Origin: Ruminococcus sp.
Lineage (GTDB): Bacteria; Bacillota; Clostridia; Oscillospirales; Ruminococcaceae
Assembly: GCF_017464355.1 (NCBI RefSeq)
Contig: NZ_JAFUAG010000004.1
Coordinates: forward strand, 124,001-188,000
DNA length: 64,000 nt
Reading direction: 5' to 3'
The notes beneath the pieces were generated by a model that made no database searches, was not told the DNA's origin, and saw only the letters and a program-made list of their open reading frames with translations. The translations under genes were made by a program, and so were the position numbers. This document shows, piece after piece, positions 49,898 through 59,609 of this stretch. Each line of letters starts with the position of its first letter. Within the stretch, counting starts at the first letter, position 1.

Positions 49898-51187
49898 CTA
49901 CCTCCGACGCCTGAGTCTGGCAATGAAGAAACCGTCCGAGCCGTACATATCAGGGGTGATAGTCTGCATAAAGTCATCACCGTCCCTCTCAAAAGCCTCA
50001 TGCTCGGAAAGGAACCGCTTTATAACTTCATCATTTTCTGCACGGGAAACCGTACAGGTCGAATAAACTATCAAGCCTCCGACCTTTACATATTTTGAAG
50101 CAGTGTCAAGTATATCATACTGCACCATGGGAAGTCTGTCGAAGTCCTCAGGTGATTTATACTTTATCTCGGGCTTGCGCCTTATAACACCAAGTCCCGA
50201 ACATGGAGCATCGACCAGCACCCTGTCAGCAGCCGGAAGCTCGCTGTTGAACACCTTGGCATTGTTGACATCAGCAGTAACGCAGGTAAGACCAAGCCTT
50301 TCGGCGCCTGACCGAATAAGCTTCACACGGTTGGGGTGAAGATCAAAAGCAAGCACTCTGCCCTCGTTATTCATCATCTCAGCTATAGTGAAGGTCTTTC
50401 CTCCAGGGGCTGAGCAAAGGTCAAGTATGATCTCACCCGGCTGAGGGTCAAGGTTCCTGCAGCAAAGCTGACTGGCCAGGTCCTGCACATGAAAGCGCCC
50501 CTGCCTGAAAGCTTCGGTCTTTTCAATGGCACCTGCATTAGCCACATTTACTGCATAATCAAGGTACTTGCTTCTCTCAAAGGTCATGCCCTCCTTGAGA
50601 AACATATCCAGAGTTTCCTCCGCCGAGCCTTTCAAGTTATTTAACCTTACAGTAGTAGGTGCCTGCCCCAGGGAACTTTCCAGCAGAGCTGTAAACTTAT
50701 CTTTGCCGTATTCATCAAGCCACTTTTTAACCAGCCATTCGGGGCAGGAATATTCAAGCGACAGCCGCTTTATCTCATTCTCAGCCTTTGGCAAAGCCTT
50801 ATCCCGCCTGATGAACTCCCGCAGAAGTCCGTTGGCAAATCCGCTTGCAGCGGGATTTCTAAGTTTTTTTGCCAGTTCCACAGATTCGTCTACAGCCGCA
50901 TTATCGGGCACAGAATCCATATATTTCAGCTGGTACAGACCGCACCGCAGGATATTCCGCAAAGTGTGATTTAGCTTGTTCTTCGGATTTTTTGAAAGTT
51001 CGGCAATGATCGCATCAAGGGTCAGCCGACGTTCAAGCACACCATAAAACAGCGCAGATATGAATTTCTTATCTCGCTTATCAAAATCGCTTCTGCCAAG
51101 GGCTTCATCAAGCAGGATATTTGAATATGAGCTATTCTCATCCAGCTTTGTAAGAAGTTTGACAGTAAACTTTCTAGTATTTCCCAA
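49898..51187 (-). CDS. rsmB: 16S rRNA m5C967 methyltransferase RsmB
   Basis: 429 aa, TTG start at 51187 behind GGAGG (8 bases). NusB-like N-terminal domain (about 1-130), then a Rossmann methyltransferase with DLCSAPGGKTFTIAEMM, VDAPCSGLGVIRR (first Cys) and YSTCTVSRAEND (catalytic Cys). Confidence 0.95.
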   Translation of the reverse strand: MGNTRKFTVKLLTKLDENSSYSNILLDEALGRSDFDKRDKKFISALFYGVLERRLTLDAIIAELSKNPKNKLNHTLRNILRCGLYQLKYMDSVPDNAAVDESVELAKKLRNPAASGFANGLLREFIRRDKALPKAENEIKRLSLEYSCPEWLVKKWLDEYGKDKFTALLESSLGQAPTTVRLNNLKGSAEETLDMFLKEGMTFERSKYLDYAVNVANAGAIEKTEAFRQGRFHVQDLASQLCCRNLDPQPGEIILDLCSAPGGKTFTIAEMMNNEGRVLAFDLHPNRVKLIRSGAERLGLTCVTADVNNAKVFNSELPAADRVLVDAPCSGLGVIRRKPEIKYKSPEDFDRLPMVQYDILDTASKYVKVGGLIVYSTCTVSRAENDEVIKRFLSEHEAFERDGDDFMQTITPDMYGSDGFFIARLRRRR

Positions 51188-51204
51188 TCAATAGTCCTCC
51201 AGAT

Positions 51205-51224
51205 GACAAGTTATCGTACTTGTC
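51205..51224. promoter_or_regulatory. Palindrome GACAAGT-N6-ACTTGTC, copy 2
   Basis: Lies between fmt and rsmB and overlaps the fmt stop. The half-sites are identical to those of the palindrome at 26763-26782. Could be an RNA stem between two genes of the operon or a protein site. Confidence 0.5.
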
Positions 51225-52155
51225 ACGCTCCAAGTACAGTTCCTTCGGCAACAGGCTTACCTCTCAGATAATCAGCAGTTGCCATTCTTTTGGAGCCTTC
51301 TGCCTGTATTTCCGTAAATTTTACAAGACCTTTGCCGCAGGCAACTGTCAAGTCTTTTGCATTGACAACTGTCCCCGCAGGTTTATTTGCTTTTCCGTCA
51401 ACTATTTCCGAGCGATACACCTTTAAACGCTTGCCGTTTATAGTTGTCACAGCACAAGGCCAGTCTGAAAGCCCGCAGATCTGCTTGTGGACTTCCCTTG
51501 CGGTCTTGCTGAAATCTATGGGCGAAAGTTCCTTGGTCAGCATGGGGGCATAGGTAGCCTCAACCTCATTCTGGGGAACGGGAGTTACCTCGCCCTTTTC
51601 AAGCTTATCAAGAGTTTCAATAATAAGCTCGGCGCCAATATCAGCCAGCCTGTCAAAAAGCTCAGCCGCAGTTTCATTTTCACCTATGGGGGTCTCACTC
51701 TTCAAGAGCATATCGCCTGTATCAAGACCCTCGCCCATAAGCATGGTAGTTATGCCGGTGGTCTTCTCGTCATTCAGCACAGCCCACTGAATAGGCCCTG
51801 CCCCGCGGTACTTGGGAAGCAGCGAGCCATGAACGTTGACACAGCCATACTTCGGAATATCAAGCACGCTTTTCGGGAGTATCTTACCGTAAGCCGCCAC
51901 AACTATGCATTCGGGAGCAAGCTCTTCCAGTACCTTTATAAACTCTTCCCCGCCGTTTTTAAGACTGTTGGGCTGATATACGGGGATATCCTTTTCAACA
52001 GCATAGGCCTTGACAGGCGGAGGGACAAGCTTAAGTCCCCTGCCCTTGGGTTTATCGGGCTGGCAGAACACTGCCTGTATATCATGTCCCGCTTCGTACA
52101 GTGCCTTAAGTGAAGGCACAGCAAAATCGGGGGTACCCATGAAAACTATTTTCAT
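51223..52155 (-). CDS. fmt: Methionyl-tRNA formyltransferase
   Basis: 310 aa. The formyl-transfer motif NVHGSLLPKYRGAGPIQWA and the tetrahydrofolate-binding fold are complete; the C-terminal OB domain starts at about 205. Start overlaps the def stop by four bases, coupling the enzymes that add and remove the formyl group. Confidence 0.97.
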   Translation of the reverse strand: MKIVFMGTPDFAVPSLKALYEAGHDIQAVFCQPDKPKGRGLKLVPPPVKAYAVEKDIPVYQPNSLKNGGEEFIKVLEELAPECIVVAAYGKILPKSVLDIPKYGCVNVHGSLLPKYRGAGPIQWAVLNDEKTTGITTMLMGEGLDTGDMLLKSETPIGENETAAELFDRLADIGAELIIETLDKLEKGEVTPVPQNEVEATYAPMLTKELSPIDFSKTAREVHKQICGLSDWPCAVTTINGKRLKVYRSEIVDGKANKPAGTVVNAKDLTVACGKGLVKFTEIQAEGSKRMATADYLRGKPVAEGTVLGA

Positions 52156-52619
52156 TTCTCGTCTACCTCAACAAATTCTTCAACTATCTCGGTGAACAGC
52201 TGGCCGTCCAGGTGGGCTGTTTCGTGGCAGACAGCCTGGGCGAAAAGTTCGGTGACTTCCATTTCATACCACTCACCATGTCTGTCCTGAGCTTTAAATC
52301 TGACAGTCATAGGTCTGGTGACATAACCCCATTCTCCAGGGCAGGACAAGCAGCCTTCCAGCACACGCTGGGTCTCCTCGGACCTCCAGGTTATCTCGGG
52401 ATTTATAAGTTCATAAACATTGCCGTCACCTACATCAATAATGCAGAAACGTCTTAAAATAGCAACCTGAGGTGCAGCCAGGCCAACACCGTTTGCCTGT
52501 GCAAGAGTTTCCCTCATATCATCGAGCCATGTCCACAGTTTCTCATCAAACTTTTCCACGGGACGGCAAACCTTATGGAGCGTTTCATCGCTCTTGTTCA
52601 GAATATTTCTAATCGCCAT
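52152..52619 (-). CDS. def: Peptide deformylase
   Basis: 155 aa. The three metal-site motifs are present: GVGLAAPQV, EGCLSCPG and HETAHLDG (HExxH). In the last motif ETAH replaces the more common E-[IVF]-[DE]-H. It precedes fmt in the operon. Confidence 0.96.
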   Translation of the reverse strand: MAIRNILNKSDETLHKVCRPVEKFDEKLWTWLDDMRETLAQANGVGLAAPQVAILRRFCIIDVGDGNVYELINPEITWRSEETQRVLEGCLSCPGEWGYVTRPMTVRFKAQDRHGEWYEMEVTELFAQAVCHETAHLDGQLFTEIVEEFVEVDEK

Positions 52620-52634
52620 CTTACACTTTCCTTT

Positions 52635-55088
52635 CTAAAGTCCGATATCTCCATTTATATCGGCATAGATTCGGACATCTTTGAAGTCCTTATTATCATT
52701 GAAGTCTTTCAGGACAGACCTGATCATCTCCCTGAAAAGCCTTGTATTTTTTGATTTAAGTATGAGCCTGTAGCGGAATTTTCCGTTTATGACCTCAAGG
52801 GTACATGGCGCAGGACCTATGGCCCGCATAGGGAAATCCACCTTGTTGGCCCTGAGGTATTCAGCAATATATGCTGTAACATGGTCAGCTGCATGGATAG
52901 CCTTGCTCTCCATGGCAGCCGCAAAGCCTATGACACAGATGTCGCAGCATGGCGGATAGATAAGCGACTGGCGCAAAGCTATCTCCTCGGCATAGAACTC
53001 ATCGTAGTTCTGGTCAGCCGCCAGGTTAAGCACATAATGGTCAGGCACAAAGGTCTGTATATACGCGACCCCTGGCTTGCTGCCCCTGCCGCTTCTGCCT
53101 GCCACCTGAGTGAGCAGTGAGAAAGTTCTTTCATAGCTTCTGAAATCACCGGTGAACAGCGCCTTATCCAATGATATGACACCAACCAGCGTAACATTCG
53201 GGAAATTCAATCCCTTAGCTATCATCTGTGTACCGAGCATGATATCATACTCGTGGTTCTCAAAGGCCTTGAACTTTTCCTCATAGGCATAGCGGGAAGT
53301 CGTCGTATCTGCGTCCATTCGCAGTATCCTGGCATCGGGGTATATCCTTGCAACCTCGTCCTCCACACGCTGGGTGCCAACACCGCTTGACCTGAGTTTA
53401 TCAGAGCCGCATGAGGGGCACACCGCATGATTATCCATAGTATATCCGCAATAGTGGCACATAAATCTGTTATTCTTTTTATGATAGGTCAGCGGGATAT
53501 TACACCGCCGGCAGACCACAGGCTGTCGGCAGCTTGCACAGCTGCAGTAAGTGGTAAAGCCCCTCCTGTTTAGCAGGAGTATGGCCTGTTCGTCACGCTG
53601 CAGAGTTTCTGTCAGCTTATCAGCCAGCTTTCGGCTGAGCAGGCTGTCATTTCCCTCAGCGGCCTCGGTCTGCATATCAACTATCTCGACCTTAGGCAGG
53701 GCCGCATCGCTGTACCTGTGCTCCAGCTTGAACAGATGAAATCTGCCGTTCTGTGCATAGTAAAATGTTTCCAGCGACGGTGTAGCCGAGGCCATTAGCA
53801 GCAGTCCGCCATTGTGGCCGCAGCGCTGTATCGCCACATCTCTGGCATGATAGCGGGGAGTTGAATCAGACTTATAGGAAGGCTCCCCCTCCTCGTCCAT
53901 AATGATGACACCGATATTTGAAGCAGGTGCAAACACTGCACTTCTTGTACCGATGACTATCCTCGCTTCACCGCGCTTTATACGCTTGAATTCGTCCATA
54001 CGCTGACCAAGCGAAAGCGATGAGTGGAGCAAAGCGATATTCTCACCGAACAGCACCTTGAACCTCGCCACCATTTGTGGGGTCAGCGATATCTCGGGTA
54101 CCAGCATTATAGCCGTCTTACCCAATTTCAGCACAGCATCTATGACCTTGATGAACACCGAGGTCTTTCCGCTGCCCGTAACGCCGTAAAGGAGCGCACC
54201 CGCAGGTTTTCCCGCTGAGATAAGGGACATTATTCCGTCAAAGGCCTCTGTCTGCTCCTCATTCAGTGTGATATCATCGGGGCTTTCCCTGTTGGTTATC
54301 TCGCCTACCGCATCACGCAGCACCTCATGTTCATAGACCCGCACTGCATTCTTATCGCTCAGGCGGTTGATTATCGTCGCAGTACAGCCCGTCATGTAGC
54401 ATACCTCCTTGACGGAAGCGGCACCGCATTCCTCCAGCAGTTCAACGACCTTCTTCTGCTTAGGTGTAAGCTCGACATCTTCATACCCAGGCAGAAGTTC
54501 CGCCATTTTAACGCTGTCATCGCCTATCTTGCGCTTGAAGTTCTGGGTCTCCTCAACGTAGCCCTTGTCTATAAGAGAATCAAGGGGTTTGCGGCGCTGA
54601 GGAAATTCTTTCAGGTCAAAGAACTTGTCTATCTCCTGCCTGTCCTCAGTTACTTCAAGAAAATCGACTATCTCAAGTTCATCCTCGGTAAGGGCGGCCC
54701 TTTCGATATAGGTATTGACCAGCCCGTAGTGAAGATCGACCTTATAGGAAAAGCCCGTAGGTACAGCCGTCTTGAAAGCATCATAGTAAGTGCAGAAAGT
54801 ATTCTCCTTCAGCCAGAAGATGATCTTCATCATCTCCTCATCTACAAGGCTCTCGCTGTCCACTATGGCAAGAACAGGCTTCAGCTTTTTATAGCTGCCG
54901 TCGTCCTGACAAAGTCGGGTCACAAGGCCGATGACACGGTTATTGCTTCGCCCGAAGGACACAAGCACCCGCATACCGGTGGTAAGTCTGTTACGGAATT
55001 TTTCGGGTACAAGGTAACTGTACTCCGCATCAAAGCTGTATGCCGCATGGCTCAGCGCCACGCAGGCGACAGTACCTGTATCACCCAT
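52635..55088 (-). CDS. priA: Primosomal replication helicase PriA
   Basis: 817 aa; GGAGG 7 bases before the ATG. N-terminal DNA-binding domain (about 1-110), a middle region longer than in E. coli, helicase with Walker A GVTGSGKTSVFIKV and MDEEGEPSYKS, and eight zinc Cys between CSCASC and CPSCG. Restarts stalled forks. Confidence 0.96.
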   Translation of the reverse strand: MGDTGTVACVALSHAAYSFDAEYSYLVPEKFRNRLTTGMRVLVSFGRSNNRVIGLVTRLCQDDGSYKKLKPVLAIVDSESLVDEEMMKIIFWLKENTFCTYYDAFKTAVPTGFSYKVDLHYGLVNTYIERAALTEDELEIVDFLEVTEDRQEIDKFFDLKEFPQRRKPLDSLIDKGYVEETQNFKRKIGDDSVKMAELLPGYEDVELTPKQKKVVELLEECGAASVKEVCYMTGCTATIINRLSDKNAVRVYEHEVLRDAVGEITNRESPDDITLNEEQTEAFDGIMSLISAGKPAGALLYGVTGSGKTSVFIKVIDAVLKLGKTAIMLVPEISLTPQMVARFKVLFGENIALLHSSLSLGQRMDEFKRIKRGEARIVIGTRSAVFAPASNIGVIIMDEEGEPSYKSDSTPRYHARDVAIQRCGHNGGLLLMASATPSLETFYYAQNGRFHLFKLEHRYSDAALPKVEIVDMQTEAAEGNDSLLSRKLADKLTETLQRDEQAILLLNRRGFTTYCSCASCRQPVVCRRCNIPLTYHKKNNRFMCHYCGYTMDNHAVCPSCGSDKLRSSGVGTQRVEDEVARIYPDARILRMDADTTTSRYAYEEKFKAFENHEYDIMLGTQMIAKGLNFPNVTLVGVISLDKALFTGDFRSYERTFSLLTQVAGRSGRGSKPGVAYIQTFVPDHYVLNLAADQNYDEFYAEEIALRQSLIYPPCCDICVIGFAAAMESKAIHAADHVTAYIAEYLRANKVDFPMRAIGPAPCTLEVINGKFRYRLILKSKNTRLFREMIRSVLKDFNDNKDFKDVRIYADINGDIGL

Positions 55089-55104
55089 TTTTCAGCCTCC
55101 GAGA

Positions 55105-55311
55105 TCAGTTTTTGAGGGACGCGTCCTCGATTATCTTGTATTCGCCTGCTGCGAACTCATCAACAGCGGTCTTAACAGGCTTCTCTTCCAGAACCTTCTC
55201 GTTCTTGCTGGCTTCATCAGTTATCTCTCTTGCACGCTTTGCAACAGCGATCACCAGTGAATAATAGCTCTCATTGTTCTTTAATATCTGACAAACTGCG
55301 GGTCTAAGCAT
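55105..55311 (-). CDS. rpoZ: RNA polymerase omega subunit
   Basis: 68 aa with the omega core YSLVIAVAKRAREITDEA. Overlaps gmk by 8 bases, as in most Firmicutes. Confidence 0.93.
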   Translation of the reverse strand: MLRPAVCQILKNNESYYSLVIAVAKRAREITDEASKNEKVLEEKPVKTAVDEFAAGEYKIIEDASLKN

Positions 55312-55945
55312 TTTTAAGCACCTCTTCTATCATTTTCTTTACTTCTTCGTTTTCGGGACTGAATCTCACTGCAGGCTCTGTATCGCCCTTTATGCCGTCG
55401 ATAACAGCACGGAAATCAGCGATAGCCGCATCAAGATCGTCGTTCATTATAACATAATCGTATCTGTCGGCCTTGGCTATCTCGCCTGCAGCCTGGCTGA
55501 CACGTTTTTTGATGGTCTTTTCATCTTCTGTGCCGCGCTTGTGCAGACGTCTGTCAAGTTCAGCAACAGAAGGTGGCAAAATAAACAGAGAAACTGCATC
55601 AGGCCTTAACTCCTTGACCTGGAAAGCGCCCTGAGTCTCTATCTCAAGGATAACGTCCCTGCCCTCTGCCATATTCTTCTCAACGGGAGTTTTTGGTGTG
55701 CCGTAGTAATTCTCGGAATACTTTGCATACTCCAGGAATTCGCCTTCGGCTATCTTCTCCTCAAACTCCTCCACTGTCAGGAAGTGATAGGTCACACCGT
55801 CAGTATCCTCAGGTCTTGGGGGTCTGGTGGTACATGAAACGGAATAAAAGACATCGCTGTCATTGAATACCGCTTTCATGATAGTGCCCTTGCCGCAGCC
55901 CGAAGGTGCGGAAACGATGATAAGTTTTGATCCTTTATTTTTCAT
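55304..55945 (-). CDS. gmk: Guanylate kinase
   Basis: 213 aa from the ATG at 55945 (GGAGG 9 bases upstream; an upstream in-frame start is internal to remA and unsupported). P-loop [13 protein letters not shown]-binding [17 protein letters not shown], and a lid with RGTEDE. Makes GDP from GMP. Confidence 0.97.
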   Translation of the reverse strand: MKNKGSKLIIVSAPSGCGKGTIMKAVFNDSDVFYSVSCTTRPPRPEDTDGVTYHFLTVEEFEEKIAEGEFLEYAKYSENYYGTPKTPVEKNMAEGRDVILEIETQGAFQVKELRPDAVSLFILPPSVAELDRRLHKRGTEDEKTIKKRVSQAAGEIAKADRYDYVIMNDDLDAAIADFRAVIDGIKGDTEPAVRFSPENEEVKKMIEEVLKNA

Positions 55946-56192
55946 CTTCTTCAACCTCCTCTTCGGCAGCCCTGCTGCATACAGTTTCGGGAGAAAGTGC
56001 AGAAAGCACCACATGGTCACTGTCCATAATAACGACAGCACGGGTCTTTCTGCCGTAGGTGGCATCGATAAGTGCGCCCTTATCCCTTGATTCCTGTATC
56101 AGCCGCTTTATAGGTGCGGACTCGGGTGAAACTATGGCTATCACCCTTGAAGCCGACACCATATTTCCGTATCCGATATTGATAAGCTGCAT
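55935..56192 (-). CDS. remA: RemA-family (DUF370) DNA-binding regulator
   Basis: 85 aa; [20 protein letters not shown] is the family signature. In Bacillus RemA forms ring-like assemblies on DNA and activates matrix and osmoprotection genes. The same yicC-remA-gmk-rpoZ order is found in Bacillus. Confidence 0.95.
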   Translation of the reverse strand: MQLINIGYGNMVSASRVIAIVSPESAPIKRLIQESRDKGALIDATYGRKTRAVVIMDSDHVVLSALSPETVCSRAAEEEVEEDEK

Positions 56193-56201
56193 TACATCAC
56201 C

Positions 56202-57089
56202 CTATTCGATATTCTGTATCTGTTCCCTTATCTTCTCTATCTCAGCCTTAAGGTCAACGACCTTCTTGGTTATGGTCAGGTCATTTGCCTTGGAGCCGAT
56301 AGTGTTCACCTCACGGTTTACCTCCTGCACCAGGAAGTCAAGCTTTCTGCCCACAGGTTCCTCGGAGGCTATCAGGTCACGGAACTGTGAGATATGGCTC
56401 CTCAGCCTTACGGTCTCCTCGTCGATAGCTACCTTGTCAGCGAATATAGCCACCTCAGTAAGTATCCTCTGCTGGTCTATCTTATCAAGCTCCACCGCTT
56501 TAAGGGTCTCTTTTATCTTATCGTAAAGTCTGTCACTGTAGCTCTTGGCCACACTTGGCTGATGCTCCTCTATCTCGCCGACGGTCTTCTCAATGAAGTC
56601 CAGCCTGGAGCTGATATCCTCATACATCTTCTGACCCTCAGTCTTGCGCATCTCGACAAATCTGTCCAGCGCCACCTGAGCAACGCCCTTTACCTGCTCC
56701 CAGATAACTTCTTCGTCTTCTGTCTTCTTGACAACGGTGAAGATATCGGGAAGTCTCATAACATTTGAAAGTGTCAGGTCATCGCTGAGGTTGAGTTCAT
56801 CGGCTGCATTCCTCAGTGCATCGAGATAACCCTTTGCCACCGACTTGTTCAGCTCTATCTCAGCATCTGTGCCTTCCTGATTGTAGATGGTAACTGCGAC
56901 CTCTACCTTGCCTCTGGAAATACCGCTTTTCAGAAAAGCTTTCAGCTTCTCATCAAGATACCCGTAGGCACGGGGAGTTCTTGCAGAGAACTCATAATAT
57001 CTGTGATTTACCGAGCGTATCTCAACGATGATCTCTCTGCCTTCGGCAACGATATGCTCTCTGCCGAAGCCTGTCATACTTTTAACCAT
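56202..57089 (-). CDS. yicC: YicC/YloC-family endoribonuclease
   Basis: 295 aa with MVKSMTGFGREHIVAEG and EVNREVNTIGSKANDLTI, both diagnostic. The family has endoribonuclease activity in E. coli. First gene of the long minus-strand operon, behind a clear promoter. Confidence 0.95.
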   Translation of the reverse strand: MVKSMTGFGREHIVAEGREIIVEIRSVNHRYYEFSARTPRAYGYLDEKLKAFLKSGISRGKVEVAVTIYNQEGTDAEIELNKSVAKGYLDALRNAADELNLSDDLTLSNVMRLPDIFTVVKKTEDEEVIWEQVKGVAQVALDRFVEMRKTEGQKMYEDISSRLDFIEKTVGEIEEHQPSVAKSYSDRLYDKIKETLKAVELDKIDQQRILTEVAIFADKVAIDEETVRLRSHISQFRDLIASEEPVGRKLDFLVQEVNREVNTIGSKANDLTITKKVVDLKAEIEKIREQIQNIE

Positions 57090-57146
57090 ATATCTGCTTT
57101 CCTTTCCGCAAAATGCTATTTTATCAAAGCATAATATTCAAATTAT

Positions 57147-57175
57147 ATTATAGCATTTTTCCTCCGAATAAGCAA
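57147..57175 (-). promoter_or_regulatory. Promoter of the yicC-thiN operon
   Basis: TTGCTT (57175-57170), 17 bases, TATAAT (57152-57147) with extended TG. It drives at least the first of 13 genes down to thiN. Confidence 0.8.
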
Positions 57176-57215
57176 GGTTTTTTTACAATATATTACGATA
57201 GTTTTTACATTTGGT

Positions 57216-57863
57216 TCACAAATCAACAAGTGCCCGGGAAAGAGTGCTGCCTATGGCCTTGTGGGGGTACTTTTCAAACTCCTCTGCGGCAGTTGAACCC
57301 GTGGTAACGGCAGCAAATTCCACACCTGCATTTACGGCAGTCTGTGCATCGATATAGCTGTCACCCACATAAAGCACCTCATCGGGAGTTACTCCGAGTT
57401 CTTCCATAGCTTTGATAATACCCTGTGGGTCGGGCTTGGGGGCGCTTACGTCTTCAAGGCCGACTATCAGGTCATAGGGATGAACGTGAAGCTGCATCTC
57501 GAAGGATTCAACTATGCGGTAGCGCATCTTGGTGGAAACAATTGCTATCTGAGCCCCGTTTTTGCGGAGTTTTTCAAGCATTGGAAGAGTGTCCCCGTAA
57601 AAATATGTATGCGCAGACATGACCTCATTTGCCTTTTCCACATAGACATTTCTCATCTCTTCACGCAGGGGGTTCATAGGTATACCTGTGAGGATATCAA
57701 AAGAATCCTGCAGAGTGTGCCCGATAGTGTTGTAGATAGTCCTGTCATCGGGCACAGGGCAGCCGTAATGCTTAAGGGTATGCTTGAAGCATTCAAGTAT
57801 ACCTCCGGAAGAGTCTGCCAGGGTAAGGTCAAAATCGAAAATATATGCCTTGTAGCGAGCCAT
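57216..57863 (-). CDS. HAD-family hydrolase (Gph/PpaX-like)
   Basis: 215 aa. Motif I FDFDLTLADSS (nucleophile Asp), motif II VSTKMRY, motif IV GDSYIDAQTA, with an alpha-helical cap. Relatives are phosphoglycolate phosphatase and pyrophosphatase PpaX; the substrate is not fixed by sequence. Reads away from the HD-domain gene. Confidence 0.88.
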   Translation of the reverse strand: MARYKAYIFDFDLTLADSSGGILECFKHTLKHYGCPVPDDRTIYNTIGHTLQDSFDILTGIPMNPLREEMRNVYVEKANEVMSAHTYFYGDTLPMLEKLRKNGAQIAIVSTKMRYRIVESFEMQLHVHPYDLIVGLEDVSAPKPDPQGIIKAMEELGVTPDEVLYVGDSYIDAQTAVNAGVEFAAVTTGSTAAEEFEKYPHKAIGSTLSRALVDL

Positions 57864-57963
57864 TTTTACACCTCATATCATTATTGCATTATAATACTTT
57901 TATATCATACCACGTTAAGGGGGTGTAAATCAATAATAGTTATGAAAAAATTTGCAAAAAGAC

Positions 57964-57992
57964 TTTTCAAACAGCTAAAAATATGATATAAT
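57964..57992 (+). promoter_or_regulatory. Promoter of the HD-domain operon
   Basis: Weak -35 TTTTCA (57964-57969), 17 bases, extended -10 TGA-TATAAT (57987-57992). Confidence 0.6.
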
Positions 57993-58034
57993 AAAAGCAG
58001 CAAATTGTAGATTTTTCACAACGGAGGTTCAACT

Positions 58035-58640
58035 ATGCCAAGCATTGAAGAAAACAGAGATAAATTCGTAGAGATATTCAAAGCAAACGTGACCCGCCCG
58101 GGCTCTGACAAGCTGCTGAACTACCTGCTGAGCGAGAACAGCGACTTCTTCACAGCCCCTGCTTCAACAAGATATCACTGCGCTTACGAGGGCGGGTTGT
58201 GCGACCACAGCCTGCACGTTTACTACTGCCTTAAGGATTACCTTGAGCGTAACAGGGTCAAGGACGAATACGGCCTCAGCTACCCCGATGAAAGCATAGC
58301 TGTTGTTGCACTGCTGCATGATATATGCAAGGTAAATCTTTACAGGACAAGCTTCCGCAACAAGAAAAACGATGTTACGGGAGTCTGGGAGAAGGTCCCC
58401 TATTATGAGTACCACGATACACTTCCCTACGGTCATGGGGAGAAATCGGTCTACATAGTCAGCAGCTATATGCGTCTTACCCGTGAGGAAGCCATGGCTA
58501 TACGCTGGCACATGGGCTTCTCGGGGGAGGAGAACGTGAACACTATCGGCCGTGCGCTGGGTATGTACCCGCTGGCGCTGGCAACTCATATCGCAGATAT
58601 GGAAGCTACTTTCTACATCGAGGGCGAGGAAGACAGCTGA
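58035..58640 (+). CDS. HD-domain phosphohydrolase
   Basis: 201 aa; GGAGG before the ATG. The metal site is spread over GLCDHSLHV, LLHDICKVNLY (the HD), HGEKSVYI and RWHMG, ending in HIADMEATF. This fits the HD branch related to YhaM-type exoribonucleases, but the OB domain of YhaM is absent, so the function is open. Overlaps the next gene (TGATG). Confidence 0.85.
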   Translation: MPSIEENRDKFVEIFKANVTRPGSDKLLNYLLSENSDFFTAPASTRYHCAYEGGLCDHSLHVYYCLKDYLERNRVKDEYGLSYPDESIAVVALLHDICKVNLYRTSFRNKKNDVTGVWEKVPYYEYHDTLPYGHGEKSVYIVSSYMRLTREEAMAIRWHMGFSGEENVNTIGRALGMYPLALATHIADMEATFYIEGEEDS

Positions 58641-59092
58641 TGAGGATATTCATTGATGCCGACGGCTGCCCTGTTGTAAGGCTGACTATGGAGATAGCCG
58701 CAAGATACGGTCTTGAAGTCACCATAGTCTGCGATACTGCCCATGAATTCGAGGGCCGTGGCGCAGAGGTGGTAACTGTAGGCAAAGGGGCTGACAGTGC
58801 TGACTATGCTCTTGTAAACCTGATGAGAGCAGGAGATGTGGCTGTCACCCAGGACTACGGGCTGGCCGCCATGTGTCTTGCAAAGAAAGCCCATGCCATA
58901 AACCAGAACGGCCTGATCTACAGCGATGACAATATCGGGTCACTGCTCATGAGCAGGCACATGAACCAGAAGCTGAAACGCAGCGGCAAGCATTTAAAAG
59001 GTCCTAAAAAACGTACATCTGAACAGGACCGACAGTTTGAAACGGCGCTGTCTTCCCTGCTGGATAAGCTAAGAAAGGGCGGTATGACATAA
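58640..59092 (+). CDS. yaiI: YaiI/YqxD family protein (UPF0178)
   Basis: 150 aa with MRIFIDADGCPV at the start and VTQDYGLAAMCLAKKAHAI. The PIN-like fold suggests a nuclease; the role is unproven. Coupled to both neighbours by overlaps. Confidence 0.93.
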   Translation: MRIFIDADGCPVVRLTMEIAARYGLEVTIVCDTAHEFEGRGAEVVTVGKGADSADYALVNLMRAGDVAVTQDYGLAAMCLAKKAHAINQNGLIYSDDNIGSLLMSRHMNQKLKRSGKHLKGPKKRTSEQDRQFETALSSLLDKLRKGGMT

Positions 59093-59604
59093 TGTTTATA
59101 GGTGATACATCATATCCCAACAACTTTGGCTTCATCATAGAACGTATGGGGTGGGAAGACAAGTCTTTTTTGAACGGTCTGATGTTCTTAATGATAAACG
59201 ATGAACTTTACCCCAAATATGTGAGAACGACCACATTCAACTGTGAACCTGATGAACTGCTGGACGATGATTCCCCGCTGATAAGACCTGTGGTTGATAA
59301 AAAAATGTATCAGCTTGATGATGCTGAGCTTTTTGATATACTTGCAAAAGCCACCTATCCCGAAGATGATGACAAAGATAACGACTATTCTTATCTGATA
59401 CCATTTCACGAAATAAACGATGAGGGTTGGAGCATTTTTATTATTTCGGACGGTGAAAATATCAAGCTGTTTGTATACGACAGGCGTGACCGATACCCGG
59501 ATGTTAAGCTGCACGACAGGCTTGAACTTCCCGCAGAGAAATACTTTAAAACTATCAGCGCTCTTAAAGATTTTTACACTAAGCTTTTAGATGAATGGAG
59601 GTAA
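59092..59604 (+). CDS. Probable Imm42-type immunity protein
   Basis: 170 aa. The N-terminus MFIGDTSYPNNFGFIIERM followed by W-x(6)-NGLMFLMINDELYPKYVR and strongly acidic composition resemble the Imm42 immunity family, which protects against contact-dependent polymorphic toxins. No toxin gene is near, and it is fused into a housekeeping operon by an overlapping start. It could therefore be an orphan immunity gene or a related SMI1-like domain with another role. Recognition is by pattern only. Confidence 0.5.
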   Translation: MFIGDTSYPNNFGFIIERMGWEDKSFLNGLMFLMINDELYPKYVRTTTFNCEPDELLDDDSPLIRPVVDKKMYQLDDAELFDILAKATYPEDDDKDNDYSYLIPFHEINDEGWSIFIISDGENIKLFVYDRRDRYPDVKLHDRLELPAEKYFKTISALKDFYTKLLDEWR

Positions 59605-59609
59605 TGACA

